Assembly (NCBI GenBank): GCA_015680685.1
Contig: MNCI01037564.1
Coordinates: 63,084-127,083 of the forward strand
Direction of reading: 5' to 3'
DNA: 64,000 nt
Source of the DNA: Gnetum montanum
Taxonomy: Eukaryota; Streptophyta; Gnetopsida; Gnetales; Gnetaceae
The translations under genes and the position numbers were made by a program. This document shows, one piece after another, positions 32,625 through 43,235 of the stretch (position 1 is the first letter of the stretch; each line of letters opens with the position of its first letter). The notes beneath the pieces were generated by a model, which was given only the letters and a program-made list of their open reading frames with translations, was not told where the DNA came from and searched no databases.

Positions 32625-33578
32625 CTAATAGAGGCTAATATTGGCTTTGACATGTTTAAGGTCTTCTATCAAATCATATTCTCCATCACCAATGAAGCTT
32701 GATCTCTTTATCCATTTATTAAAAGACTGATTTGGAGTGCTTTGCTCCACTTGATTNNNNNNNNNNNNNNNNNNNNNNNNNNNNNNNNNNNNNNNNNNNN
32801 NNNNNNNNNNNNNNNNNNNNNNNNNNNNNNNNNNNNNNNNNNNNNNNNNNNNNNNNNNNNNNNNNNNNNNNNNNNNNNNNNNNNNNNNNNNNNNNNNNNN
32901 NNNNNNNNNNNNNNNNNNNNNNNNNNNNNNNNNNNNNNNNNNNNNNNNNNNNNNNNNNNNNNNNNNNNNNNNNNNNNNNNNNNNNNNNNNNNNNNNNNNN
33001 NNNNNNNNNNNNNNNNNNNNNNNNNNNNNNNNNNNNNNNNNNNNNNNNNNNNNNNNNNNNNNNNNNNNNNNNNNNNNNNNNNNNNNNNNNNNNNNNNNNN
33101 NNNNNNNNNNNNNNNNNNNNNNNNNNNNNNNNNNNNNNNNNNNNNNNNNNNNNNNNNNNNNNNNNNNNNNNNNNNNNNNNNNNNNNNNNNNNNNNNNNNN
33201 NNNNNNNNNNNNNNNNNNNNNNNNNNNNNNNNNNNNNNNNNNNNNNNNNNNNCTAGGAATAAACGACTTAGGCAAATATTTGTAAACTACCTTAGGAATA
33301 TCATTATAATTTTGAAATCCTAATGGTGTAACTCTTTGCCAAGGATTTGCCATCCTATTCCTTTGAAATGTTGAACTCTTAGACTTTCTAGATCTTCTCT
33401 TACGAATTGGTAAACTATATATAATGGGTGATCTTCTTGATCTTCTAGTTTTTACTTCACTACTTGTTCCCAATTTAGAAACTTTCTTTCGTTCTTTTTC
33501 TGACGAAGAATCAGTCTTAGAATCTAGAATATCTTTTGAAACTTTGAAACTTTCCAAACTATCAATCTTCTTGGTCAT
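32625..33578 (-). CDS. gag: gag of E3 (interrupted by an assembly gap)
   Basis: The frame starts with Met at 33578 and ends with a stop at 32625-32627, but 496 of its bases are N, so the reading through the gap is only nominal. Visible parts are a polar N-terminus with basic runs (KTRRSRRS, RKRRSRKSKS), then MANPWQRVTPLGFQNYNDIP, and after the gap FIGDGEYDLIEDLKHVKANI. Position behind the primer site and before protease makes it gag. Capsid and zinc knuckle, if any, lie in the gap. The product would be the particle protein. Confidence 0.65.
   Translation of the reverse strand: MTKKIDSLESFKVSKDILDSKTDSSSEKERKKVSKLGTSSEVKTRRSRRSPIIYSLPIRKRRSRKSKSSTFQRNRMANPWQRVTPLGFQNYNDIPKVVYKYLPKSFIPXXXXXXXXXXXXXXXXXXXXXXXXXXXXXXXXXXXXXXXXXXXXXXXXXXXXXXXXXXXXXXXXXXXXXXXXXXXXXXXXXXXXXXXXXXXXXXXXXXXXXXXXXXXXXXXXXXXXXXXXXXXXXXXXXXXXXXXXXXXXXXXXXXXXXXXXXXXXXXXXXXXXXXNQVEQSTPNQSFNKWIKRSSFIGDGEYDLIEDLKHVKANISLY
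32757..33252. other. Assembly gap, 496 N
   Basis: A run of N inside E3 gag. True length and sequence are unknown, so no frame across it should be trusted. Confidence 0.99.
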
Positions 33579-33677
33579 GAACTAAAAATAGTATCTAATT
33601 CTTAAGCCTTTATTGTAAAAAAGAATTGTTGATGTACTAAAAGTATAAGGCTTATGAACCTAGAGGCTTAATTGTCA

Positions 33678-33695
33678 GCCCTCCTTCTAGCACCA
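33678..33695 (-). other. Primer binding site of E3
   Basis: On the - strand TGGTGCTAGAAGGAGGGC begins eight bases inside the 5' LTR end. It is identical to the site of E6 (55995) and close to that of E2. Confidence 0.75.
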
Positions 33696-35523
33696 AAAGA
33701 ACTGTTGGCGACCGTTTGGGACGCGACCGCCAACGAGTGTCCTCGAACAGGATTTAGGTTTCTGCTGGTCTCTAGTAACACCAAGGCCCAGATACCTCCA
33801 AATAAACTCAGTAGTTAATGTGAGTATGTATATGTGCTATTGCGGCGTGCGGTTGTGAGAAATGTAACGATTGTGTTGTATGTAAACTACAAATGACTTA
33901 CTTTAAAGAGATTCAGCCAACTTTGCCAAGTACTGTGAGTTCTTGAAAATTTCCTATTTTGTTCAACTGCCTAGTCTACGTGGTCCTTATAATACCTACT
34001 TGTAACAAATAAAATTTTTCAAAAACATTTGAGCACAACTCCACAATCTACTCCTAATTTTTCCTAGAGAAAGAGATAGTTCCACAAGAAAACTAGAAAT
34101 AGAGCAAGATTCGATGGAAATAAGTAGAAAAGAAAAGAAAGCAGATTTGTGTAGACCTCAAATATTTAAACAAGGTAAAATAATACAAGTAAACACTTCA
34201 CAATAAAGCTATGCCAAATTCAATATCTATGAATTGTTCAAACTTCCAAGGCTCAAACAAGCAATATCTTCAAGACAATCCTACTATGCTACCAAAAATT
34301 GCTGCGTAAACTACCACGTACGAGACTCCATTTTGGCTACATAATAGATGTCAATGATTGCATTAAAAAAGAACCTTTAAAAGACTTGACAATTTCTGAT
34401 TGAAATACTACGAGAATTCACTTTAAAGATAAAAAGAAGCTATTCTGGTCCCATCAAAATACCAAAGATTCTCTGAACCCTCTCGACTACTGAATTGTTC
34501 AACGGTGTGACTACAAATAGAGGCTCTCTTACAACAATCCCAATAGCAGTTTCCACATGTTGCAAAATAATGAAATTTACTACTAAAATGCTTTTAAGGC
34601 TTTTAAACACAAGCGCTTCTATGGCAAAATTTTAATAGAAATTCCTATTAGGCAACAAGAACAGTAAGAGCAATCTAAAAATCCCAAAATTACTTGCCAA
34701 GGATGATACTATCTAAACCACTAGCTAAACAATTTAAACAAAACAAAAAAAAATGAAATGTATAACTCACAGGACTATGACAAAGAGCCTGAAATCTTTA
34801 TCCTAGCAAGCCATCTTACAAACAATCTTCTTTACAAATCTTCTTTGCTCCCAAGTGTTAGAAGTGATGATGATGTAGTGATGATCCCCCTTTTCTCCTT
34901 GACCCCTGAAGCCTTTTTATAGGGTTCAAAGGTAGGTAGGGAAGTTACATATTTAAAAATATCTCACCTAACTTCTCTCCCAAGTAACTTGGCCAACCAA
35001 TTAGGAAATTACTTGCCCAACAAGTTAGGAGGTTACTTGCCCAACAAGTTAGGTAAGTTACAACAATATTGGGTGGTTTCAACTACAAAAGAGATAAGGA
35101 AGTTGACAACTGGCCTTGGTAGTTAAAATACAATCTTAAAGATACATAGGGATACAAGCTATAATACTCCATACATATATATCCCTTTGATTTTTCTTCT
35201 TTCAAATGAGATGTCAAGTCTTCTAAGTGATGTATAGGTAAGTTGCAATTTCCAAATATCCCAAAAATATCTCTCCTAACGTTTCTCTCAGGTAACCTGA
35301 CTAACCAATTAGAAGATTACTTTCCCAACAAGCTAGGAGAAAGTTACAACAATTTTAGATAGTTATGAAAAGAAAATCTGCAACTGACAAGTGTTTACAT
35401 CATATATGATATTGGGTAAATATCCTCAAGAATTTGGTCTTTGAATATAATTTTAATATATAGGTAAGTATCCAGCATTTATATTCAATAATTATCTTTG
35501 AGGCTTACGTTTCATTTTTTTTT

Positions 35524-35847
35524 CTAAGAAATATAATCGGTTATAAAATTAACTTTATGGAATGGAAAATACGTTAACTTTATGGGATTGAAAATACGTT
35601 TCAAATGTAAATGGTTTTCTAACGTGCTTAATCGCATTGCTTTGATGGCTTCTTCTGTGCACAGCTTTCTCCCGTGATTTGTGCTATTTCTCTCCACCGA
35701 ACTGCTCCGTTCGTTATTTTTCTGCCACCACTCTACCTTGGATTGGCCTAAGGTCGTGATTGTCGCCGCCATTGGTTTGTTGCTGACATCGCTAGAACCT
35801 TGCCACTGCTCTGCTGCCTTCATCTCCACGTCTTTTGCATCCGCCAT
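35524..35847 (-). other. Second sense open frame in the E3 LTR (107 codons)
   Basis: From Met at 35847 it reads MADAKDVEMKAAEQWQGSSD, later LGQSKVEWWQKNNERSSSVE. The other LTR has the matching MEDAEDVEM reading near 26668 but with a TAG stop after AVAE. Most differences between the two copies are in third positions or conservative changes only in part, so coding constraint is not shown. The opposite strand is also open (hydrophobic reading) in both LTRs, which weakens the case for either. Confidence 0.3.
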
Positions 35848-36301
35848 GGCTGGGTGTCATCTATTGAAGCCCCACAAACACGATTGCAGTTGGAACAGCT
35901 TCTACGCGCAGCTCGGCATCAATTACTAAATTACTCATATTAACGATGAAATGAATTGAATCTGTGAACCCTCGGCAATGGTTTCTTGGCCCTATTCGTG
36001 GACAACATCCAAGTCCGGTGCATTTGTATTTTTGTTTTGTATTTTTTGCTGGTAACCATCCAGAATCGCAGGCATAGGCGTAGGCATGGCAACCGGCTGC
36101 GTTCTAACCCTAATTCATTCGTCTTCAGTAGTCTCTAGCCAAGAAATTAGGCTCACTATGGAAACAGAACAAAGAAACCCTTCACAGCAAGTGTTTGACA
36201 AAATTCCGAAAGGAATATGAAGTGATTTCTGGCATTTTCTTGGCAAAATTTTAGTAGCAAGCAGCACTGCGTTTTTGTTGCCATATTGATACTACATTTT
36301 T

Positions 36302-36541
36302 TTAAAATTTGTGCTTAACCCTGTCTCTGAAAGTATTCAGTAACTGTTTCTTCTTAACACAGAACCTATTTTCTCTATTCTTTGGCTTCTGTGAAAGCAG
36401 GACCAACATCATTCTTGGATAATATTCATCCTTGATATATTTGTGTGGCCAAGCCCTATATATTCCATGTCTGCCACCGTTACTGAACCAATCTAAGTTT
36501 GGTTGAATGTAATGTGTTGAGATATTACATTCTTTTCCCAA
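36302..36541 (-). other. Sense open frame in U3 of the E3 LTR (79 codons)
   Basis: It runs from Met at 36541 with IQPNLDWFSNGGRHGIYRAW, HKYIKDEYYPRMMLVLLSQ and a Lys-rich end, about 130 bases into the LTR. The other LTR has the same reading at about 27370-27130, kept open through LLSQKPKNRENRFCVKK and longer at the end. The residue mix looks protein-like rather than random. I do not recognise a family. A captured exon is possible, chance is not excluded. Confidence 0.35.
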
Positions 36542-36670
36542 TGTAAGGTTAAATTAAATATCTTTTTTATCACCATAAAACTCATCCAAATTTTAACACC
36601 TATTTTATTTTTATTCTTCTTAAGTAAACTGAAACTCCTGCTCCATGTAGTGGCTGAAAATGTGCCAACA

Positions 36671-36675
36671 CAACC
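36671..36675. repeat. Target-site duplication of E3, right copy
   Basis: CAACC, identical to 24519-24523. Confidence 0.9.
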
Positions 36676-37420
36676 ATGAGTCCTACTCTACTTATATGCC
36701 TTCAGGTATAGGATGGGGTAAGCCTCTAGATTAGGCCCCATCTACTGCATCATAGCTTCTTAAACATTCGTGCTAGATGAGAATACCTTCAAGGTAGTAT
36801 AGGTAAGGCTAGATCATCCACCTCATCATGTAGGCCTTTCTTGTTAACTCTAAACCTAGTATTAATCATAAGCCATTAGCAATTTGACATGAGCTAGTAG
36901 TGAAAAACTACAAAAGTCATAAACATACTTACCCTCTAGTGTAGTAGACAGTTTTAGGTGGATTCTAGAATAGGGTGTGCACCTGCAATGCAATAAAAAG
37001 AATGTTGCTCTTGTTCTAGCAACCAAACCCTGCCATGTGTCATATCTTAAATAGGTGCTAAGCACTCCTAGGACCTATATCAAAATTACCTACCCCATCA
37101 TTGCTAGAAATAGGCTCATCTAAGATGAATCTTAGGATGCCTTAGTTAGCCCTAGGTAGCAATGTCTCCATGATGGAACTAGCAGCCTCCACCACTAGGT
37201 GTGACCACATGATCATACTACACTACTATAATAAGTATTCCAAGAATTCAAAAGCACCTTGCTAGAACCACATTACCTAATTTTCCACCTGCATATCTAG
37301 CATAGGCATGTTGGATGTAGGCTTACTCATATGGCATAGGATGCCCATGAGCTCTACTACAATCAAGATAGGCTTCAACAACACCTTGCATCCTCCAAGG
37401 AACAAACAAAGCATTAGTAT
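36676..37420 (-). pseudogene. Family X copy 2, 5' segment
   Basis: On the - strand three exon-like blocks appear: MIMWSHLVVEAASSIMETLL (about 37220-37160), VHTLF-NPPKTVYYTR (about 36985-36940, preceded by TTTTATTGCATTGCAG and followed by GTAAGT), and VNKKGLHDEVDDLALPILP (about 36848-36795). They match copy 1 blocks THFMTTCF-NPQGTIYCAS (12340-12400) and FFINKDGVHDLPSLLAIAQ (12488 on), with introns in the same place. After removal of E3 and one CAACC the next block GWLDEEW at 24515 follows, as GWLDEKW does in copy 1. Confidence 0.55.
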
Positions 37421-39330
37421 ACATATGTAGATGCAAATTTTGGCAGTAAATTATTAAATTAAGTTAGCAAATTAACACTATACAACACACATTAAAAAAT
37501 TCTTAATTTCAGCAATATACTATGGGGCCCCACACATATAGGATGTTACCAAATCCATTTGATACACTTAGTACTCACTAGGGTACAACATGTTTTCATA
37601 GGCTTAGCATTACATTTTTTAGATTTAGTATCATGCATAGTTTAAAGAATTTTAACAAAATTTTTCTAACTCTGGGTTTCCTTAGTGGAGAGTGTAGTTA
37701 TAAAAATTGCAAAAATTTTCTAACTCTAGACTGCCTCAGCCAAGAGTGTAGTTTAAAGAGGGAAAAAATTTTCTAACTCTAGAATCACCCTGACTATGCT
37801 TCCAACATGTTGAGAGCATAGTTCCAAAAAATAAACATTTTCCAAACACTTTTAATGCATGCATTTCTACAAACACTTACCAAACTATGCTCTCTCACTA
37901 TGTGGAGAGTGTAGTCCTATGGTCATGAAGAGCATAGTCTCCCATAGTGTCATGCCTCCTTATCCAAAAAGTAAGAAAATGAAACATATGTGTGTGCTTG
38001 CCCATGGTCATGACCCCTATGGCTAGGCTGTAGTGTTTAATGTCATCCATGTCCCCACACTTACACATGCTATGCATGCCTGACACCCTACCTCCTTATG
38101 TGCAATTCCAAAGGGCTAAATAAAATCCTTACTTAGTGCTAGAAACTTTTAAAAATTTTGACAATAAAAAAGAGAATACAGGGATAAACCCTTGTTGCAC
38201 CTCATGCCCCATGGTAGGCTACACTTAGGCACCACCAAAACCCTGGTGTCGTTGTAGCTATGCCTTGGGCCATAAAAATAAAAAGAAAAAATAGAAAAAA
38301 AAAAGAGAGAGAAGAAGAACCATGGAATCCCTACACTTTGCTGTTGGTTGTAGCCATGGCCAAACCTTCAAAATCCATTTTTTTTTCTTTCCAAAATTTG
38401 TGGTAGAACCCCCACACATGCTAAAACCCCATGGCACAGCAAAATTCTCCATCACCAAAAAACCCTCCCTACTACCATAGTTGAAATAGTGTGTAACGAC
38501 AATAGCCATCACCCTAGCAAGGCACCATGGCATGGTGTAATACAAGACTATGCTCCCAAACCATTTCAAATGGTAACAAAAATGATATAAAATGAATGAA
38601 AGGGAGATCATTTTTGGTGTACCTAGCTAACCCTGAAGGCCTCCTCTCCTCCATGTGTGCCTATGATAGGTAACCTAGTTCTCACTTCCCCTTAATGACA
38701 TTCACTAGTCATGGGCGTAGGCATCCACTCTAGCCCATCATTCTTTCCAACTATGCTCTTCATTGGCAACAACATAATAGCAATGGAAAGATTACGCTCT
38801 ATACATCATGGTTGAAAGTAAGAAAATGATAAAATACCCATGGTAAGAACATGCTTATATACCCTCCCAAGATCATTTAATGATTCACCAACCTAGGACT
38901 ACACTCCACACTAGATGTCCAATGGAGATCATAGTTGGTTTTGAGCATAATTGGGTGAGAGCATAGTCAACCATAATTATCCAAAAATTTTAATTTTTCA
39001 CCACCTTGTGAATGCCTAAGCCAATTCCACTCCTTAAACATGGCTAGCCCTCCCTAGAATGACATGATTAACACATCCATAGTCTATTAAGACCTAAAAC
39101 TAGCAACCACATAGCCTATCAAAGCCTAAAACCAACACAAACATGTTTACATTCCTTAATAGGTCACATGTATACTTAGGAAAATTTTATCACATTAATT
39201 TCTCTTCATTTGTGCATATTAAGTTTGTTAAAATAGGTGCCACTTGATTTTTTTCTAGTTCATTTTGCAAGAACATTACATGGCTATGCAAGAGTAGATC
39301 TTCTTACCTTTTGTTCTCATGAGACCTCAT
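37421..39330. other. LTR-like debris, no gene
   Basis: No coding region is credible. The words ACTATGCTC, GAGAGTGTAG and GAGAGCATAGT recur at 37680-38990, with two or three diverged units around AAAATTTTCTAACTCTAGA at 37650-37780. The same words fill the E4 LTR at 44570-45300, so this may be a relic of the E4 5' LTR or of a related solo LTR. Ends could not be defined. Confidence 0.4.
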
Positions 39331-39399
39331 GGCAACATCAAGTGATGCATGGACCCTCATTGCCTAGACCTTGAGCCTACAACCCATCCCAAGTACATA

Positions 39400-40810
39400 G
39401 CATCCATAGAGGAACCACTAGAGTAGCTCAACCATCTAGTCAAGGCTCTCAACTTAGAGGTAAGGAACATCACAAAGGATCCCCTCATTGAGATCCTTGG
39501 GAAAACAACCTATAGCAAGTCACGAACACTAAAACTGAGCTCCTTGCTATAGCTCCAACATGCCCAAGACATCACTAGACTACTCAATGATAACATTAAG
39601 GCCTTTGCATGATCATATGAGGACATGTCAAGCCTAGATCTTCAACTATTCTAGCACAACATCATTCTCAATCCCTGCATTAAACTAGTTAAACAAAAAG
39701 CGTACAAGGTTAGACCTTAGGTGGCATTGGCCATCCATGATGAAATCATCAAGATTTACAAAGCTAGTTTCATCCAAGTTGTTGACTATCTAGACTAGGT
39801 CTCTAACATTGTAGTTGTGCCTAAGAAAAATGGAAGTATATGCATTTGCATAGATTTTTGGGATCTAAATAAGGCAACCATCAAAGATGTCTTCTTGTTT
39901 CCCAGTAGTGATCAACTGGTCAATACCGTAATTGGACATGCCTGGTTATCCTTCATGGATGGGTTCTTAGGCTACAACTAGATTAGGATCAACATTGAGC
40001 ACCAAATCAATACAATCTTCATGATTCCTTATGTTACGTTTTTCTATACCATGATGCCTTTTGGACTCAAAAATGTAGGAGTAATGTATCAAATTTTAAT
40101 GACATATATCTTTATCGATTACATGCTAATCTTGCTCAACAACTATGTTAATGACATCGTAGTTAAGTCCAAAGTAGCCCACAATCATGTAAATAATCTG
40201 GACTTAGTGCTTCAACATTGCTTAAAACATGATCTTAATTTAAATCCCAAGAAGTACATTTTTGGCATTAGAATAGGCTGGATGCTTAGTTTTGTAGTAT
40301 CTAAAGTAGGAATATATGTAGACCTCAACAAGGTTAAGGCAATAATCAACTTAGCACCATCTGCCAATCTTAGGTAGCAATGCAGGTTGCAAGGTAGGTT
40401 GTAGTTTATACATAGGTTTATCACCTAGTTAACTAACAAGTTACAACCAATGCAGCATCTACTTAAGAAAGGATCCCACTTTGAATGGATAGCTCAATTC
40501 CAACAAGAATTTGATAACCTTAATCAAGAGTTGGCATCATTGCCTACAATCCACCCTCTACAAGGAGGTAAACCTTTTTACATCTATCTTGCTACTTTTG
40601 ATACATCAATCACTTCTCTGCTTTGCCAAAAGTGAGATGAAAGCATAAAGGTTCTAGTTTACTACCTAAGCCATGCATTATTAGTCCGTAAAGCAAAAGA
40701 CAATGATCTGAAAAAGCATTGCCTCAACTTTGTCTTATTACTGAAGAAGTGGAGGCACTATCGTTTTTGTAGTCAAGTTAATATCATTTGCAAAAACAAT
40801 GTACTTTGAG
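39400..40810 (+). pseudogene. Reverse transcriptase and RNase H of E4
   Basis: Reading with stops gives LVKALNLEVRNITKDPLIEI (about 39436-39497), NNIVVVPKKNGSICICIDF, SFMDGFLGYN, FFYTMMPFGLKNVGVMYQ (about 40041-40094), NNYVNDIVVKSKV where the active site YMDD reads YVND, LNPKKYIFGIR, VDLNKVKAIINLAPSANLR, QPMQHLLKKGSHFEW. RNase H follows (KPFYIYLATFDTSITSLL, YYLSHALLVRKAK, LKKWRHYRFCS). The altered active site and many stops make it inactive. It matches E2 domain by domain. Confidence 0.8.
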
Positions 40811-40979
40811 TAATCATAATGAACATTTACAAAAGTAGTTGCATTGCATGATGGAAAGAAATAAGAGTGGAGTTTGACCTACACTATGTTGTGTAAGCCT
40901 CAACAAAAAGTCCAGCTATAGCTACGCAACTTATGGCTTCACCCGTAAATGATCAAGTAACCATAGATCCCAAATTCCC

Positions 40980-41620
40980 ATATGAGCATGTTAATAGCAT
41001 TAGCCAAGTGCTCGATAACTATGAGGCACTCCTACATTTGAACAAGACTTCAGCCTCCTAAGGGGGTAGCACCACTACCATTATCATGTTTCCCTCTAGG
41101 GAGATCGAATCCTTCACATATTATTTTGCATTCCCTTGCATTAACAATGTGGTGCAATATGAAGGTCTCCTCCAAGGTATTATTGGAGCATACAACCTAG
41201 GGATCAAACACATAGCAATTTGAGGCAACTGACAATTAGTGATCAACTAGGTGATATAGGTTTACACCTACAAAGCCCAACAATTAAAACCTTACTATGA
41301 CTTGGCAAAGAACTTGGTTAAAGACTTTGCAACTACCAATGTCCAACATATTCAATAGAACAAAAATTTCATATCCAATGCACTAGCAACATTAGCCCTA
41401 AGCATCACACCTAACATGGTCTATGCATTGCCCACCTCAGTGGTAGATTGCACTATGCCTATCATTTAAATCACAAACATTGCATCCATAGCCATAGTAA
41501 GCATAGCCCATGTAGGAGAGTTTTATGATGACATCAAGACATACCTTCTATAGGATGAGCCTTTGCAACATTTAACTACAACTCAAAAAAACATAGTACA
41601 CAAACATTTGTAATAGCACA
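40980..41620 (+). pseudogene. Archaeal-type RNase H of E4
   Basis: The reading LHLNKTSAS, GGSTTTIIMFPSREI, YYFAFPCINNVVQYEGLLQG, AQQLKPYYDLAKNLVKDFAT and SNALATLALSITPNM parallels E2 aRH. The first motif (FDG-AS) reads LNKTS and other acidic positions are lost. It lies after RT-RNH and before integrase, the normal Tat order. TAG, TAA and TGA stops interrupt it. Confidence 0.7.
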
Positions 41621-41699
41621 TCATTGTGGGTGATAACACATTATGTTGTAGATCCTATAATGGCATACTACTAACCTACTTAAGTAACAGTGAAGTGAA

Positions 41700-42761
41700 A
41701 CAATTGTTGAACAAGTCCATGAGGGACTATGCAGAGGTGACATAGCACCTAGGCCAATGGCAATGAAAATCAGATGGTTAGGCTATTATTGGCCTTACAT
41801 GAAGCATGATTAAATATCAAAGGTTAAAACATACAACATTTTTCAATGACATGGCAACCTAATGCATGTGCCACCAATTGAATTATACACAACATAGATC
41901 ACATGTCCATTCCAATTTTGGGACTTGGACATCATCAAACCCATAACACCTAATTCCTCTATAAGGCATAGCTTCATAGTAACTACAACTGAGTACTTCA
42001 CCAATTCAATTGAGGTTGTTCCCCTTAGTAAAATGACATCACAAAAAGATTTAAGATTCAAGTTAGATAACATAGTGACCTATTTTGGCTTACCCATGAT
42101 CATAGTAACAAACAATGAGCTACAATTTAGTAGTGCTAAAAATAAAGCCTTTCTTGAGCACTTTGGCATCAAGAATTCCTTTTCATTTCCATAATACTCT
42201 TGGTCAAATGGCCAAGTGGAGGCTAATAACAAAGGCATCATCAACCTTTTTAAAAAAATTCTAAGCAACAACAAACTATGATGGCATGAGCAACTAGTCT
42301 ACACACTCTAGGCCTAGTACACAACATGCTGAATAGTGATGGGTATGATGCCTTACAACCTTGTTTATGGGTCTAAAGCAATCTTGCTGCTTGAATTATA
42401 GGTTCTATCAATCTAGGTGATCCTCTTGAACTTCATTGATGAAGCTCAGAAAAAATAGTTGAGAACTAGAAACCTTGACTCAATCGAGGAGGAGTGCATG
42501 TAGATGCTTAATCGCATTAAATGATACTAGGAAAAGAAATGGAAAAAGCACCATCATAACCAACATCAACACCTGATCAAGAAAGGGGACCTAGTCCTCA
42601 AGGCCATTTGCAAACCCACAAATAAATTCTTAGCCAACTAGGAAGGGCCTTTCTTGGTCACTAAGGCCTACAAAAATGGAGCATTTAATCTTGCTAATTA
42701 AGATGAAAATGAGTTTTCCAATTTAGTGAACAACTTGTACCTAAAGACATACTACGTCTAG
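41700..42761 (+). pseudogene. Integrase of E4
   Basis: Blocks are YYWPYMKHD (about 41788), FWDLDIIKPITPNSSIRHSF (about 41920-41980), YFGLPMIIVTNNELQF where TDNG reads TNNE, WSNGQVEANNKGIINLFKK (about 42203-42260) with the Glu of the DDE triad, MMPYNLVYGSKAI, KKGDLVLKAICKP and the C-terminal EGPFLVTKAYKNGAFNL, ending YYV and TAG at 42759-42761. TAG replaces Trp before EGPF, where E1 has TGG at 373-375. Inactive. Confidence 0.8.
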
Positions 42762-42774
42762 CATGCAATGCCAC

Positions 42775-43235
42775 ACATTAATCCAACAAGGTAATAATTC
42801 ATCCATTGTGACATTAAACTAGCATAGCATTCGTCTTCTATGACATTAAATTGGCACCCACACCATTCCTCCACTACAGTGTTAAATAGGCATAGTAGCT
42901 TGTCTGGTATGAAGTTAAAGTGGCATAGAAATGTGTCTACTATGATGTTAATATAGCATTGAAACTTGTTCAATATAATGTTAAATTGGCATAATAGCTC
43001 ATTTTCTATGATTTTGAACTAGCATAGCACATATCCACTATGATGCTAAATTGGCACAACACACATCCACTATGATGCGAAACTGGCACAACATTCGTTC
43101 GCTACAATGCTAAACTAGAACATAGCATTCTGCTGGGACTATAAACCAACATATCATAGTCTACTACAATCTTAACTAGTAGGGCTATGATCTACCAAAA
43201 TCTTAAACTCGGTTCATGGTCAACCACAAATAATT
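42775..43235 (+). repeat. Post-pol tandem repeats of E4 (32-33 bp)
   Basis: About eleven degenerate units follow ATGATGCTAAATTGGCAC or ATGACATTAAACTAGCAT, spaced about 32-33 bp in the better part (42920-43110). Same core and place as in E1 and E2. Confidence 0.75.

Larger units (their letters stand above)
24524..36670 (-). mobile_element. E3: near-complete Ty3/gypsy element with aRH before RT
   Basis: A 12147-bp element with LTRs of 2969 and 2968 bp that begin TGTTGG and end CCAACA, and with CAACC target duplications. The internal order on the - strand is primer site (33695-33678), gag (with a 496-N gap), protease, aRH, RT, degenerate RNase H, integrase, a small post-pol frame and polypurine tract. 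A hand comparison of about 150 LTR bases shows roughly 8 differences, so it is younger than E2. It sits in family X copy 2. The polyprotein frame from protease to integrase is broken by a single TGA. The primer site links it to the Tat family, while LTR and domain order set it apart. Confidence 0.9.
33703..36670 (-). repeat. 5' LTR of E3
   Basis: 2968 bp, pair of 24524-27492. In element orientation U3 lies at the right. It carries two sense-oriented open frames annotated separately. An A/T-rich middle and no obvious tandem repeats set it apart from the Tat LTRs E1, E2, E4 and E7. Confidence 0.9.

Noticed and set aside
32732-33323. Open frames on the + strand across 32.7-33.3 kb
   Set aside because: They consist almost wholly of N. 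No sequence supports them.
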